A stretch of DNA of 29,152 nucleotides from Proteobacteria bacterium UBA5122 (GCA_002415485.1 DHYU01000032.1:1-29152), one strand, 5' to 3'. Shown: positions 15,196 to 23,851, counted from the stretch's first letter. The notes: generated by a model from the sequence alone, not told the origin. A program made the numbers and translations.

Positions 15196-17586
15196 ATGCA
15201 CTACATTCGCTTCTTCAATCAGCTCGGCATCGGCGATATCGCCCAGGTCGGCGGCAAAAACGCGTCACTCGGCGAGATGTACCAGGCGCTGGCGCCGCAA
15301 GGGGTCCAGATCCCGAATGGTTTTGCCACCACTGCCGACGCCTATCGCCACTACATCGCGCACAACCAATTGCACGACAAGATCAGCGCTGCGCTCGAAG
15401 GCCTGAATACCCATGACACCCGCGCCCTCGCCACCACCGGTGCCAAGATCCGCAGCTGGATCCTGCACGGCGAACTGCCACCAGACCTCGCCGATGAGAT
15501 CCAACAGGCCTATCGCCAATTGGAACAGGAATACGGCGACAACACCGATGTCGCCGTGCGCAGCTCCGCCACCGCCGAAGACCTGCCCGGCGCATCGTTT
15601 GCCGGCCAGCAGGAGACCTATCTCAACATCCGCGGCCGCCAGCATCTGCTCAGCACCTGCAAACAGGTCTTTGCCTCGCTGTTTACCGATCGCGCCATCT
15701 CCTATCGCGTCGACAAGGGCTTCGCCCACATGGATGTCGCACTATCGATCGGCGTGCAAAAGATGGTCCGCGCCGACATCGGCGCCTCGGGCGTCATGTT
15801 CACGCTCGACACCGAGACCGGCTTTCGCGACGTGGTCTTCATCACCGCCGCCTATGGCCTCGGGGAAAACGTGGTCCAGGGCACGGTCAATCCTGACGAG
15901 TTTTACGTCTTCAAACCAACGCTGGCGCAGGGCAAACGACCGATCATCAAACGCCAATTGGGGGAGAAGGCGATCAAGATGATCTACACCCGTGATCCAC
16001 TGGCGGGCATGTCGACCACCAATGTCGCCGTCAGCCAGGCGCAACGCGAGCAGTTCGCCATCAGCGATGACGAAGTGCTGCAACTGGCGCGACTGGGCGT
16101 GATCATCGAACAACACTATGGCCGACCGATGGACATCGAATGGGCACGCGACGGCGGCAACGGTGAACTGTTCATCCTGCAGGCGCGGCCGGAAACCGTG
16201 CAGGCCGAAGATGATCGGCAGGTCCAACAGACCTTCCGTCTGCGCCAGCGCGGCGAGATCCTCAGCCAGGGCAAGAGCATCGGCCACAAGATCGCCAGCG
16301 GCCGCGCACGGCTGGTGCTGGAGACCGCGCAGATGCATGAGCTGGCACCCGGTGAGGTGCTGGTGACCGACATCACCGACCCCGACTGGGAGCCGGTGAT
16401 GAAGACCGCCGCCGCCATCGTCACCAACCGCGGCGGCCGTACCTGTCACGCCGCCATCGTTGCCCGCGAGCTCGGCATCCCGGCCGTGGTCGGCTGCGGC
16501 GACGCCACACAACGCATCCATGATGGCGACGAAGTGACCGTCTGCTGCGCCGAAGGCGACAGCGGCTACGTGTATCGCGGGCGACTACCATTCGACATCG
16601 AACAGATCGAATTGCATGCGCTGCCGCGCCCCAAGACCCACATCATGCTCAACCTTGCCAACCCGGCCCAGGCCTTCAACGCCAGTCGCCTGCCCTGCGC
16701 GGGGGTTGGCCTGACACGACTGGAGTTCATCATCAACAACAGCATCGGCATCCATCCGCGGGCACTGCTAGCGTTTGATCAGTTGGAGCCATCGTTGCAG
16801 CGCGAGATCAAACCACAGATCGCCGGTTACCCCAGCCCTGCCGACTTTTACGTGCAGCGTCTGGCCGAGGGCGTTGCGACCATCGCCGCGGCCTTTTATC
16901 CGCGACCGATCATCGTGCGCATGAGCGACTTCAAATCCAACGAATACGCCTCCTTGCTCGGCGGCAGTCAATTTGAACCGGAGGAAGAGAACCCGATGAT
17001 CGGCTTTCGCGGCGCATCGCGTTATCCGTCGCCGGCGTTTGCCGATGCCTTTGCCCTCGAATGCCGGGCAATGAAACAGGTGCGGGAAGTGATGGGCCTG
17101 GACAACGTGGCGCTGATGATCCCGTTTGTGCGCACTGTCGACGAGGCCACCGCGGTGTTGGACCTGATGTGTGAGCACGGTCTGGCGCGCGGCGAGCTCG
17201 GGCTCAAGATCTACATGATGTGCGAGATCCCCGCCAACGCGCTGCTGGCCGACGAGTTTCTACAACACTTCGATGGTTTCTCGATCGGCTCCAACGATCT
17301 GACCCAATTAACCCTCGGCGTCGACCGCGATTCTGGCCTGGTGCAAGGCTTCGACGAACGTAATCCGGCAGTATTGAAATTGATCCAACTGGCGATCACC
17401 GCCTGCAAACGCGCAGGCAAATACATCGGTATCTGTGGGCAGGCGCCGTCAGATTATCCTGAGATCACTGAGTGGTTGGTGGAGCAAGGTATCGATTCGA
17501 TCTCGCTGACGCCCGATAGCGTGCTGAAGATGAGCCAATTGGTGATTAACACAGAAGAGAAATTACAGAGGGAAAAAAACACCTGA
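15196..17586 (+). CDS. ppsA: Phosphoenolpyruvate synthase (pyruvate, water dikinase)
   Basis: It makes PEP from pyruvate and ATP with AMP and phosphate released, the entry to gluconeogenesis from pyruvate. The 796-residue protein shows the N-terminal ATP-grasp domain (VGGKNASLGEM, DVAVRSSATAEDLPGASFAG, IEWARDG), the swivelling phosphohistidine domain with TNRGGRTCHAAIVAREL (His418) and the C-terminal TIM barrel (RMSDFKSNEY, GSNDLTQLTLGVDRD, catalytic Cys747 in ICGQAPSDYPE). I prefer the ATG at 15196 because AAAGGA lies 8 bases before it; an in-frame ATG at 15187 sits on top of that site. Length and motifs match the Escherichia coli enzyme. It is the last plus-strand gene before the convergent hydrogenase block. 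Confidence 0.97.
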   Translation: MHYIRFFNQLGIGDIAQVGGKNASLGEMYQALAPQGVQIPNGFATTADAYRHYIAHNQLHDKISAALEGLNTHDTRALATTGAKIRSWILHGELPPDLADEIQQAYRQLEQEYGDNTDVAVRSSATAEDLPGASFAGQQETYLNIRGRQHLLSTCKQVFASLFTDRAISYRVDKGFAHMDVALSIGVQKMVRADIGASGVMFTLDTETGFRDVVFITAAYGLGENVVQGTVNPDEFYVFKPTLAQGKRPIIKRQLGEKAIKMIYTRDPLAGMSTTNVAVSQAQREQFAISDDEVLQLARLGVIIEQHYGRPMDIEWARDGGNGELFILQARPETVQAEDDRQVQQTFRLRQRGEILSQGKSIGHKIASGRARLVLETAQMHELAPGEVLVTDITDPDWEPVMKTAAAIVTNRGGRTCHAAIVARELGIPAVVGCGDATQRIHDGDEVTVCCAEGDSGYVYRGRLPFDIEQIELHALPRPKTHIMLNLANPAQAFNASRLPCAGVGLTRLEFIINNSIGIHPRALLAFDQLEPSLQREIKPQIAGYPSPADFYVQRLAEGVATIAAAFYPRPIIVRMSDFKSNEYASLLGGSQFEPEEENPMIGFRGASRYPSPAFADAFALECRAMKQVREVMGLDNVALMIPFVRTVDEATAVLDLMCEHGLARGELGLKIYMMCEIPANALLADEFLQHFDGFSIGSNDLTQLTLGVDRDSGLVQGFDERNPAVLKLIQLAITACKRAGKYIGICGQAPSDYPEITEWLVEQGIDSISLTPDSVLKMSQLVINTEEKLQREKNT

Positions 17587-17605
17587 CCGGCATCCATGCC
17601 GGTCA
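17584..17605 (+). terminator. Hairpin at the ppsA stop codon
   Basis: A perfect 10-bp inverted repeat (TGACCGGCAT / ATGCCGGTCA) with two bases between the arms begins at the ppsA TGA itself. It lacks a following U-run, so it is either a weak or factor-dependent terminator or a transcript-end stabiliser. Its place directly at the 3' end of ppsA and between convergent genes supports a 3'-end role. Confidence 0.45.
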
Positions 17606-17623
17606 TTGGGAGTGGTCAACGAA

Positions 17624-17767
17624 TTACCTGTTGACCGGCTGAGCTTGGACCATGGATTGCGCAGTGGCAGGCAACTCTGAACTACCATCCTGGTAGGCTG
17701 CCTGCGCGATTCCCAGCACTGCCACCATGCCGACCATCAGCCAAATTTTTGTCATTGTAATTTTCAT
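17624..17767 (-). CDS. Small secreted or membrane peptide (47 residues)
   Basis: The encoded peptide has a basic start (MKITMTKIW), a hydrophobic core (LMVGMVAVLGIA) and a likely signal peptidase site at AQA before AYQDG, leaving about 24 mature residues. I chose the ATG at 17767 because GGAGG lies 9 bases upstream and the signal peptide starts there; an upstream in-frame ATG at 17914 would bury the signal sequence at residue 50. I do not recognise the family. It is the last gene downstream of the hydrogenase block, 183 bases from it, and may have its own promoter. A 7-bp inverted repeat (17614-17620 and 17630-17636) spans its stop codon. Confidence 0.55.
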   Translation of the reverse strand: MKITMTKIWLMVGMVAVLGIAQAAYQDGSSELPATAQSMVQAQPVNR

Positions 17768-17906
17768 GTCGCTTTTCCTCCAGGCAACTGGGTCGCCAGC
17801 GGCATCCGTACCGCACTCACGTCCATCTACACCCGCCCAATTACCTGAGCTCGCCAAGAGATCATCTCCTGCCAACAAGAAATCGGCTCGATAAATTAAT
17901 ACTTTA

Positions 17907-17937
17907 GGCATCATTCCTCAAAAAAATGAGAAATGCC
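17907..17937 (-). other. Stem-loop after the hydrogenase operon
   Basis: Arms at 17912-17920 and 17927-17935 pair over 9 bp (one G-U on the minus strand) around a six-base loop of U on the minus strand. It lies 14 bases beyond the maturation protease stop. There is no U-run after the stem, so it is not a canonical terminator; transcript-end protection or processing is possible. Confidence 0.35.
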
Positions 17938-17950
17938 CCCTGTTAACGCC

Positions 17951-18427
17951 TCATTCGGTAGATAATTTTGAGATAACTGTCACAGTTAAAGATATGACCA
18001 GAGTTTGCAATGTCCGTTGCAGTCCGGCACTTACAGACAAATCCACAGGTATTTCCACCGCATGCAGCGTTAAGTCTGGTGGCAACTCCGCCAGTGCCTC
18101 CGCCATTGCCAGTGCTTGACCCAGTCCGAATCCGTGGCTGGACATCAGCAAGCTGGAATACGTGGCAAAGTTGTCACGCAGACACCGCACCGTCCCTGGC
18201 GCGGCGTTAGAGATCATCGCATCGATCAAGTGAACCGTCCCTGAACCCTGCAACATTTCTATCAAACCACTGCCGGGCCTATCACAACTCAGCAAACGCA
18301 AACGACCATCGGCAATGAATGGCTGTAGTTCACTGCGCTGACTCAACCCATCGACCACCCACCAACCGAGCTGATCCGCCCCGAAAGGCGAACCGACGCC
18401 GATCACGGTCACCTGCGGCTCAGACAT
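17951..18427 (-). CDS. [NiFe]-hydrogenase maturation protease (HyaD/HybD family)
   Basis: This 158-residue endopeptidase trims the C-terminus of the hydrogenase large subunit after nickel insertion, in the cytoplasm. The start VTVIGVGSPFGADQLGWWV matches the GxGNxxxxDDG region of the family, with the metal-binding acidic residue at the aspartate of GADQLG; HLIDAM supplies the second and SSHGFGLGQAL the later histidine region. The ATG at 18427 shares its A with the large-subunit TGA (TGATG), so the protease is translationally coupled to its substrate. A start at 18469 would overlap the hydA coding end and is not needed. GVGSP in place of the commoner GxGN is a small departure. No hypA-F genes are in the window. 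Confidence 0.88.
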   Translation of the reverse strand: MSEPQVTVIGVGSPFGADQLGWWVVDGLSQRSELQPFIADGRLRLLSCDRPGSGLIEMLQGSGTVHLIDAMISNAAPGTVRCLRDNFATYSSLLMSSHGFGLGQALAMAEALAELPPDLTLHAVEIPVDLSVSAGLQRTLQTLVISLTVTVISKLSTE

Positions 18428-19731
18428 CAATCCCGCCGGACACGCAGATCCAGAAAGTGGGTTGAACACGAGATGCAGGGGTCGTAGTTACGCACCACCG
18501 TTTCGGCATGCAACCTCAAAACCTCGTCAGCCTGATCCAAGCCAATATCCTGCAACGAGGTACGCAGATCCGCCTCGATACGCGCCTGGTTTTGGCTCGT
18601 CGGCGGCACCAGCCGCGCACTGAGCACACGACCATCCGCATCCACTTCATAACGATGCCACAAGGTGCCACGCGGCGCCTCGCTACACCCGTAACCAACG
18701 CCGGGCTGAACCTGGTAGTCCACATAGGGCCGATCCGGCCGCTGATAATTACACAAGATCGATTCTGCCTCGTGCAGGCAAAACAACATCTCCACCGCGC
18801 GCGCCAACGCACTGTCGAACATATTAGTGCTCGGCAGCGCCAACGGTACGCCTGTGATCTGCGACAACACCGACGCAGGCAAACGATCATGATTCAGATT
18901 CAGACGCGCCAACGGCCCAACCAGATAAGGCTCATCGTGCAACAAACAGTGCAAGGCCGTCGAATGCGGCACCTGGTGTTCCACAAAGTGCCGATCAAAC
19001 TCACTGATCGCGATATCCAACCCTCGATCAGATACCAGGCGCCCTTCATTCAACGGATATTCGTCTGCGTGACGCAAGGCCACCGAGGTAAACGATTGCG
19101 CCGGCGCCCGTGCGGCGAGATTGATCTCGGCCAGCCAATGCACCAAGTCGGTGGCTTGTGGTATCAGCTCGCGCACGTCACGCAACACCACCTCGACCTG
19201 CGCGTCATCGGGTGCCTTGTAAAAACCGCCAATCCGCACCCCGACCGGATGCACCGAGCGCCCACCCAACATACGGATCAATTTGTTGCCGATCCCCTGC
19301 AGACGCAGGCCACGCCTCGCTGCCTCCGGCTGCAACTTGGCCAGTTCCACGACAGAAGCACAGCCAAAATAATCGGGCAGCGCCAACAGATGCACATGCA
19401 GCGCATGGCTCTCCAGCCACTCACCACAGTAGATCAAACGTCGCATACGCCGCACCCACGACCCGGGATCACAACCAAAGATCTGTTCGATCGCATGCAC
19501 GGCGCTCATTTGATAGGCGACCGGACAAATGCCGCAGATACGTGCCACGGTATCCGGCAGTTCATGCACACTTCGACCTTCGAGAAACTTTTCAAACAGG
19601 CGCGGCGGCTCGAAGATCTTGAACTTCAGGTCCTCGATGCGCCCCTGACGGACATCAATGTGTAACGCCCCCTCGCCTTCCACCCGTGCCAACACCGGCA
19701 CCCGGATCGACACATCACGCGACTCAGTCAT
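18427..19731 (-). CDS. hydA: Group 3b [NiFe]-hydrogenase large subunit (alpha)
   Basis: The 434-residue catalytic subunit holds the NiFe site: the N-terminal cysteine pair in RICGICP (Cys66, Cys69) and the C-terminal pair in DPCISCSTHF (419 and 422). The nine residues after the final His are the tail normally removed by the maturation protease. With the small subunit, HydB and HydG in the same operon this is the soluble NAD(P)-linked, bidirectional group 3b type (sulfhydrogenase). I start it at the ATG at 19731, which overlaps the small-subunit stop by 8 bases; upstream in-frame starts lie inside that gene. Catalytic motifs are all present. Confidence 0.95.
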   Translation of the reverse strand: MTESRDVSIRVPVLARVEGEGALHIDVRQGRIEDLKFKIFEPPRLFEKFLEGRSVHELPDTVARICGICPVAYQMSAVHAIEQIFGCDPGSWVRRMRRLIYCGEWLESHALHVHLLALPDYFGCASVVELAKLQPEAARRGLRLQGIGNKLIRMLGGRSVHPVGVRIGGFYKAPDDAQVEVVLRDVRELIPQATDLVHWLAEINLAARAPAQSFTSVALRHADEYPLNEGRLVSDRGLDIAISEFDRHFVEHQVPHSTALHCLLHDEPYLVGPLARLNLNHDRLPASVLSQITGVPLALPSTNMFDSALARAVEMLFCLHEAESILCNYQRPDRPYVDYQVQPGVGYGCSEAPRGTLWHRYEVDADGRVLSARLVPPTSQNQARIEADLRTSLQDIGLDQADEVLRLHAETVVRNYDPCISCSTHFLDLRVRRD

Positions 19732-20530
19732 CCCCACCCCCGACGACATCCTTCGCCGCCTGGGTAAAGCCTGGCGCGTTGTTGTTGATAAACATAAAAC
19801 GATCACTGATCTGCTGCGGCATCAGACCCAAGCCCTGCAGACGCTGACTAAACGACGCGGTATTCGGATTTTCGGCCGGACCATAACAGGCGTAACAGGC
19901 GCGCCCCATCTGTGGACACAGCGCACCGCAACCGGTGCCGGTCACCGGCCCCATGCACGGCTCACCCTTGGTCACCATCACACACACATTGCCATTGCGT
20001 TTGCAGTCCAAACACAGCGCATCGTGGTTCACCACCGGCGTCACACCAAACAATAAGGAGCGTACCGCGGCGATTACCTGTTGACCATTGATCGGACAAC
20101 CCCACAATTCCAGATCAACCCGTACATGCTCTGCAATCGGCGTCGCCGTCGCCAAACTATCGAGATATTCGGGCCGGGCATACACACCCGCCAGCCAATC
20201 CGCAGAATCACGATGATTGCGCAGTGCCTGCAAGCCACCGCTGGTGGCACAGGCGCCGATGGTGATCAAATAACGACTGTTCTCGCGCACACGGCGAATG
20301 CGCGCATATTCGGCTTGAGTGCTGATACTGCCCTCAACGAAGGCGATATCGACCTGAGCCTCTTCAGCCACCGGCCCTGCCTCGGGGAAATGCACCAGTT
20401 CCACCAATTCAGCCAACTGCAACAACGGCTCACCCAAATTGAGAAAGGCGAGCTGACAGCCATCACACGAACTGAATTTATGAATCGCGACTGTGGGTTT
20501 GCCGTTAACGGCCTTGAAAGTTGTTGCCAC
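19724..20530 (-). CDS. hydD: Group 3b [NiFe]-hydrogenase small subunit (delta)
   Basis: This 268-residue electron-transfer subunit carries the iron-sulfur clusters that lead away from the NiFe site. Seen: SSCDGCQL (Cys22, Cys25) for the proximal cluster, TIGACATSGG, WGCPINGQQ, and a cysteine-rich C-terminus (CLDCKRNGNVC, GEPCMGPVTGTGCGALCP, ACYACYG). The start is a GTG at 20530; no ATG is in frame upstream and the ribosome-binding site is weak. The first 26 bases overlap the end of the four-helix-bundle gene in another frame, so translation may depend on ribosomes finishing that gene. Together with HydA it forms the hydrogenase core. Confidence 0.95.
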   Translation of the reverse strand: MATTFKAVNGKPTVAIHKFSSCDGCQLAFLNLGEPLLQLAELVELVHFPEAGPVAEEAQVDIAFVEGSISTQAEYARIRRVRENSRYLITIGACATSGGLQALRNHRDSADWLAGVYARPEYLDSLATATPIAEHVRVDLELWGCPINGQQVIAAVRSLLFGVTPVVNHDALCLDCKRNGNVCVMVTKGEPCMGPVTGTGCGALCPQMGRACYACYGPAENPNTASFSQRLQGLGLMPQQISDRFMFINNNAPGFTQAAKDVVGGGDD

Positions 20531-20915
20531 TAAAACTCACATCCACATCGATAAAAGAGGCGCTTAGATGGGTCATCAGGCTCGAGATCATACAACCGAG
20601 TTCACCAATCATCGCATCCAGAGGCTCGACTTGCGCAGCGTTTATATAATGCCGCTGATAGGCCGTCGCCAACTGCAAACGCAGTTCTTCAACATCATCA
20701 CGCGCATCAGCAAGATAACTTATAAACTCGCGGGTGCCTCCACGCTCGAAGCCTTCACCAATATCCGCCATGATGGCAAAACTGGTACGACGAATGCTAT
20801 CCCGCAATTGATGGTCATCGCCAAAACCGGCGCGATTGGTTAATGCATACACCTCCCATGCCAGCTCACGCGCCCGTCGCCAAGTAGCCTCTTCTTCCCG
20901 GGCATAGCTTTCCAT
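20505..20915 (-). CDS. Four-helix-bundle protein (S23 / 23S rRNA IVP-like) inside the hydrogenase operon
   Basis: The 136-residue protein matches the four-helix-bundle (S23, TIGR02436-type) family: ARELAWEVYALTNR, LRDSIRRTSFAIMADIGEGFER, REFISYLADARDDVEELRLQL and a final helical stretch. Family members are small, pentamer-forming helical proteins, first found encoded by intervening sequences in 23S rRNA; their job is unknown. The ATG at 20915 has GGAGG 6 bases upstream; the longer frame to 20969 is less likely. It lies 53 bases after hydG and overlaps hydD by 26 bases. Such a gene between hydG and hydD is not part of the usual hydrogenase set, so either it is an insertion that kept the operon in frame or it does something for the complex. 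Confidence 0.85.
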   Translation of the reverse strand: MESYAREEEATWRRARELAWEVYALTNRAGFGDDHQLRDSIRRTSFAIMADIGEGFERGGTREFISYLADARDDVEELRLQLATAYQRHYINAAQVEPLDAMIGELGCMISSLMTHLSASFIDVDVSFSGNNFQGR

Positions 20916-20968
20916 TCCACACCTCCAGCGCGTATTTAGCGCAACACCAGACGATTGATTCCATCCCA

Positions 20969-21802
20969 TCAGTAACCTACCTTACCGATAAGGCTTTCGA
21001 TCTGATTATAGGAAAAAACAGGCCCGTCCTTACACACAAAATGAGTGCCGTATTGGCAATGGCCACAATGTCCAACCGCACACTGCATATTGCGCTCCAT
21101 ACTCATGTACACCATATTCGCCGTCATCCCTTCTCGTAATAAACGCGCAGCAGCCACTTCCATCATCTTTTCAGGACCACACATCATCGCGATAGTTTTA
21201 TCTGCATCGATATGTGCCTCATCAAACAATTCCACCACGCGCCCTATGCGCCACGGCCAATCACGACTGGCCTTGTCGGCCGCCACAATCACCTGAGTGT
21301 TATCCATTTCACTCCAGTGCTGATAACGCTCACGCCACAACAGATCGTCCGCATGTTTAACGCCCTGCATGATGGTCAGCCGACCAAAGCGCTCTCGACG
21401 CTGCGTCACATAATTGATCACCGATACCACCGGTGCGCAACCCAGGCCACCCGTCACGATCAACACATCACGCCCCTCCGCCGCCTGCAATGGCCAACCA
21501 CGGCCAAACGGCCCGCGGATACCGACACGATCACCCGCTTGCAGCTTGGCCAAACCACGCGTCACCCGACCGACGATGCGAATCGTGTGATCACAGATCG
21601 ACTCATCCTCCGGATCAGAGACGATCGAGATCGCGACCTCACCCACGCCATAGAGATACACCATGTTGAACTGGCCGGGCTCGAAGCGGTATTGCGCCTG
21701 ATGGTCAGGATCAGTAAAGCGCAGGCGCAGCGTGAAGATGGTCGCCGACTCCTGTATGCGTTCGACGATCTCCGCTTCACGAGGCAGATAAGGATTAAGC
21801 AT
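20969..21802 (-). CDS. hydG: Group 3b hydrogenase gamma subunit (FAD/NAD(P)-binding)
   Basis: The 277-residue diaphorase subunit moves electrons between NAD(P)(H) and the iron-sulfur chain. It has the FAD-binding beta barrel (FEPGQFNMVYLYGVGEVAISI with the RxYS-like region changed), a nucleotide-binding domain (VTGGLGCAPVVSVI, MMCGPEKMM) and a C-terminal 2Fe-2S ligand set (CAVGHCGHC and a later VCKDG). It starts at the ATG at 21802, 7 bases after AAGGAG, and overlaps the hydB stop by 8 bases. Length and motif order are typical for ferredoxin-NADP reductase-like hydrogenase gamma subunits. Confidence 0.93.
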   Translation of the reverse strand: MLNPYLPREAEIVERIQESATIFTLRLRFTDPDHQAQYRFEPGQFNMVYLYGVGEVAISIVSDPEDESICDHTIRIVGRVTRGLAKLQAGDRVGIRGPFGRGWPLQAAEGRDVLIVTGGLGCAPVVSVINYVTQRRERFGRLTIMQGVKHADDLLWRERYQHWSEMDNTQVIVAADKASRDWPWRIGRVVELFDEAHIDADKTIAMMCGPEKMMEVAAARLLREGMTANMVYMSMERNMQCAVGHCGHCQYGTHFVCKDGPVFSYNQIESLIGKVGY

Positions 21803-22916
21803 CGGGCTGCTCCTTGCAGATCACCGCCAACTCTTCGGTGACGTCAATGCCCGCCGGACACCAGCTGATGCACCGGCCGCAACCGACACAGCCACTGCTG
21901 TCGAACTGGCCATGCCACGTGCTGAACTTATGGGTCAGCCACTGGCGATAGCGATGTTTGGTCTCCTGCCGAAACACCATGCCGTGGATATAACTGTGGC
22001 CGACGGTAAAACAGGAATCCCACACCCGCTCATGCACACTGGCCTCACCATCCAATTGCGGCTGTTCCTGTTCGGCATGACAAAAACAGGTGGGACATAC
22101 CATCGTGCAATTGCCGCACGACAAACAGCGCTCAGCGATCGCCTCCCACTGCGGATGTTCCTGATGCTGCAACAATGACTTCTTGATATTCAGCGCCGGC
22201 AACTGACGCGACATCGTCTGCTCGGCGGCCAAACGCTGTTGCCCGGCCTCATAATGCATTTGATCGTTCGCGTCCGTCAGCGGCAATTGCGCCGCCACCT
22301 GTTCACCACGCGTCGATCCCGCCTGCAGCAGATAACCGTCATTCAACTCGGTGAGTAACAAATCAAAGCCTGTACCTGCTTCTGCCACAGGTCCGTTGCC
22401 TGTCGCCGTACAAAAACATGTCTCTGCCGGATGACTGCAATTGACGGCAACCAACAACAAGTTTTCACGCCGTGCGGCGTAATAAGGATCATGCTTATCG
22501 CCGTGTAGAAACACGCGGTCTTGAATGGTCAGCCCGGCCAAATCGCAGCTGCGCACACCGATCACTGCCAGCGGCGTCGGTTCGGGTATGGTTTCGACAA
22601 ACTGCAAACGCCCATCGGCATCACGTTTGCTGTGCCACAGGCTTTCACGCGGCGCGAACACCAATGGCTTTAAGGCCTGCGGGCCATTGGCCCAACTGAA
22701 ATAACGTGGACTGTCTGTCGTTTGCAATTGATAACGCGCAGGCGACTGCACATCACGATAGCCTTGCGGCAGAGACGCGACCTGATCGAGCGGCAGATAT
22801 TGAATCGCCCCATCCTTCTCCTGCGGCCCCAGACACTGATAACCGCAGTCGAGCAGCACATCGATCAATCGCTGGAAGTCGCGACGCGCAAAATAACGGG
22901 GCTTGCTCACTGACAT
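21795..22916 (-). CDS. hydB: Group 3b hydrogenase beta subunit (4Fe-4S)
   Basis: This 373-residue iron-sulfur subunit carries two 4Fe-4S ligand sets near the C-terminus: CLSCGNCTMVCPTCFC and CVGCGRCISWCP. The N-terminal domain (LIDVLLDCGYQCLGPQ, VIGVRSCDLAGL) is the typical HydB-like part. Family members of this hydrogenase type have been called anaerobic sulfite reductase A-like or sulfhydrogenase beta. It starts at the ATG at 22916, with GGAG 5 bases before it, and is 58 bases downstream of the DUF455 gene; a perfect dyad lies in that gap. It is the first hydrogenase subunit gene of the operon. Confidence 0.93.
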   Translation of the reverse strand: MSVSKPRYFARRDFQRLIDVLLDCGYQCLGPQEKDGAIQYLPLDQVASLPQGYRDVQSPARYQLQTTDSPRYFSWANGPQALKPLVFAPRESLWHSKRDADGRLQFVETIPEPTPLAVIGVRSCDLAGLTIQDRVFLHGDKHDPYYAARRENLLLVAVNCSHPAETCFCTATGNGPVAEAGTGFDLLLTELNDGYLLQAGSTRGEQVAAQLPLTDANDQMHYEAGQQRLAAEQTMSRQLPALNIKKSLLQHQEHPQWEAIAERCLSCGNCTMVCPTCFCHAEQEQPQLDGEASVHERVWDSCFTVGHSYIHGMVFRQETKHRYRQWLTHKFSTWHGQFDSSGCVGCGRCISWCPAGIDVTEELAVICKEQPDA

Positions 22917-22935
22917 TACAACTCCGTGTAATCCA

Positions 22936-22956
22936 GCAGGTGTACATCACACCTGC
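22936..22956 (-). promoter_or_regulatory. Perfect 8-bp dyad upstream of hydB
   Basis: GCAGGTGT and ACACCTGC flank a 5-base spacer in the short gap between the DUF455 gene and hydB. It could be an operator for a dimeric regulator of the hydrogenase genes or an RNA hairpin. It has no U-run, so it is not a typical terminator. Confidence 0.4.
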
Positions 22957-22974
22957 CTGCAGATGATGATGCAT

Positions 22975-23784
22975 TCAACTGTAGCTTAGCGACTCCAGCG
23001 CCCGCAACTCTTCTTCGCTAAAACCAGCGGCACAGCGATGTTCGTAATTGAAGGGGCCACGCAGCTCACCGATAAAATAGCGTTTGATCAGATCACGAAA
23101 CGTCGACGCCATCTCCAGTCCACGCTGATCACAATGATATTTAAACCAGCGCGAGCCAATCTCTACATGCCCCACCTCATCACGCAGAATGATCTCCAAT
23201 GCCGCCACCGACTCATCATCACCGGCATGTTTTAAACGCTGCATCATGCCCGGCGTCACATCCAGGCCACGCGCCTCCAACACCCGCGGCACCAATGCCA
23301 TGCGCACCATCGGATCGAAATCGGTCCGCACGGCCATATCCCACAAGCCGTTATGCGCCGGAAAGTCTCCGTAGTCATGTCCCATGTCGTTCAGCCGTTT
23401 GCGCAACAATTGGAAGTGATAGGCCTCCTCATCGGCCACCCGCACCCAGTCGTCAACGTACTGACGAGGATGATCACGAAAACGATAGACCGCATCCCAG
23501 GCCAGATTGATGGCATTGAATTCGATATGAGTGACCGCATGCAATAAGGCCGCACGACCTTCCACCGTACCCAGGCCACGACGTGGCAACTTGCCCGGAG
23601 CCACCAATGGCGGCCGCGCCGGACGCCCCGGTTCACAGATCGGCGCTGGGCCTGCATCGTCTGCCAGACTCAACTCACCCGCTCGCCATGCGGCGGCCAT
23701 CTCGGTCGTCAGCCTTATTTTTTGCACTAACTCAGACGCCGCCAGACACTGGGCCGCGGCCTGATAAATCGATAGTTGCGACAT
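22975..23784 (-). CDS. DUF455 family ferritin-like protein
   Basis: This 269-residue protein has the ferritin-like four-helix pattern of DUF455: HIEFNAINLAWDA, VADEEAYHFQLL (an ExxH pair), LEARGLDVTPGM and ILRDEVGHVEIGSRWF (second ExxH). These residues are placed to bind a di-iron or di-metal site. Family function is not established. I start it at the ATG at 23784, with AGGTG 5 bases upstream; an in-frame ATG at 23853 would add an unconserved leader. It is the first gene of the block leading into hydBGDA, with a 58-base gap, so it may be cotranscribed with the hydrogenase and help its iron supply or oxygen protection; that is inference. Confidence 0.85.
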   Translation of the reverse strand: MSQLSIYQAAAQCLAASELVQKIRLTTEMAAAWRAGELSLADDAGPAPICEPGRPARPPLVAPGKLPRRGLGTVEGRAALLHAVTHIEFNAINLAWDAVYRFRDHPRQYVDDWVRVADEEAYHFQLLRKRLNDMGHDYGDFPAHNGLWDMAVRTDFDPMVRMALVPRVLEARGLDVTPGMMQRLKHAGDDESVAALEIILRDEVGHVEIGSRWFKYHCDQRGLEMASTFRDLIKRYFIGELRGPFNYEHRCAAGFSEEELRALESLSYS

Positions 23785-23851
23785 AAGCACACCTAAAATC
23801 CGTATGACTTTATTGTCGCAAAGGCCGGCGCAGGAGGCCATGCCTATCAAC

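Noticed and set aside
15742..16521. Long minus-strand frame opposite ppsA
   Set aside because: Shadow frame of a GC-rich, fully conserved ppsA; Asp/His/Leu-rich with no family pattern.
17768..17914. Longer 96-residue version of the small secreted peptide starting at 17914
   Set aside because: The signal peptide would sit at residue 50 and a GGAGG with good spacing marks the internal ATG at 17767; the upstream part has no recognisable features.
18508..19665. Long plus-strand frame of 385 residues opposite hydA
   Set aside because: Antisense to a motif-complete hydrogenase gene; typical shadow frame of a GC-rich gene with Thr/Arg/Gln/His-heavy composition and no domain.
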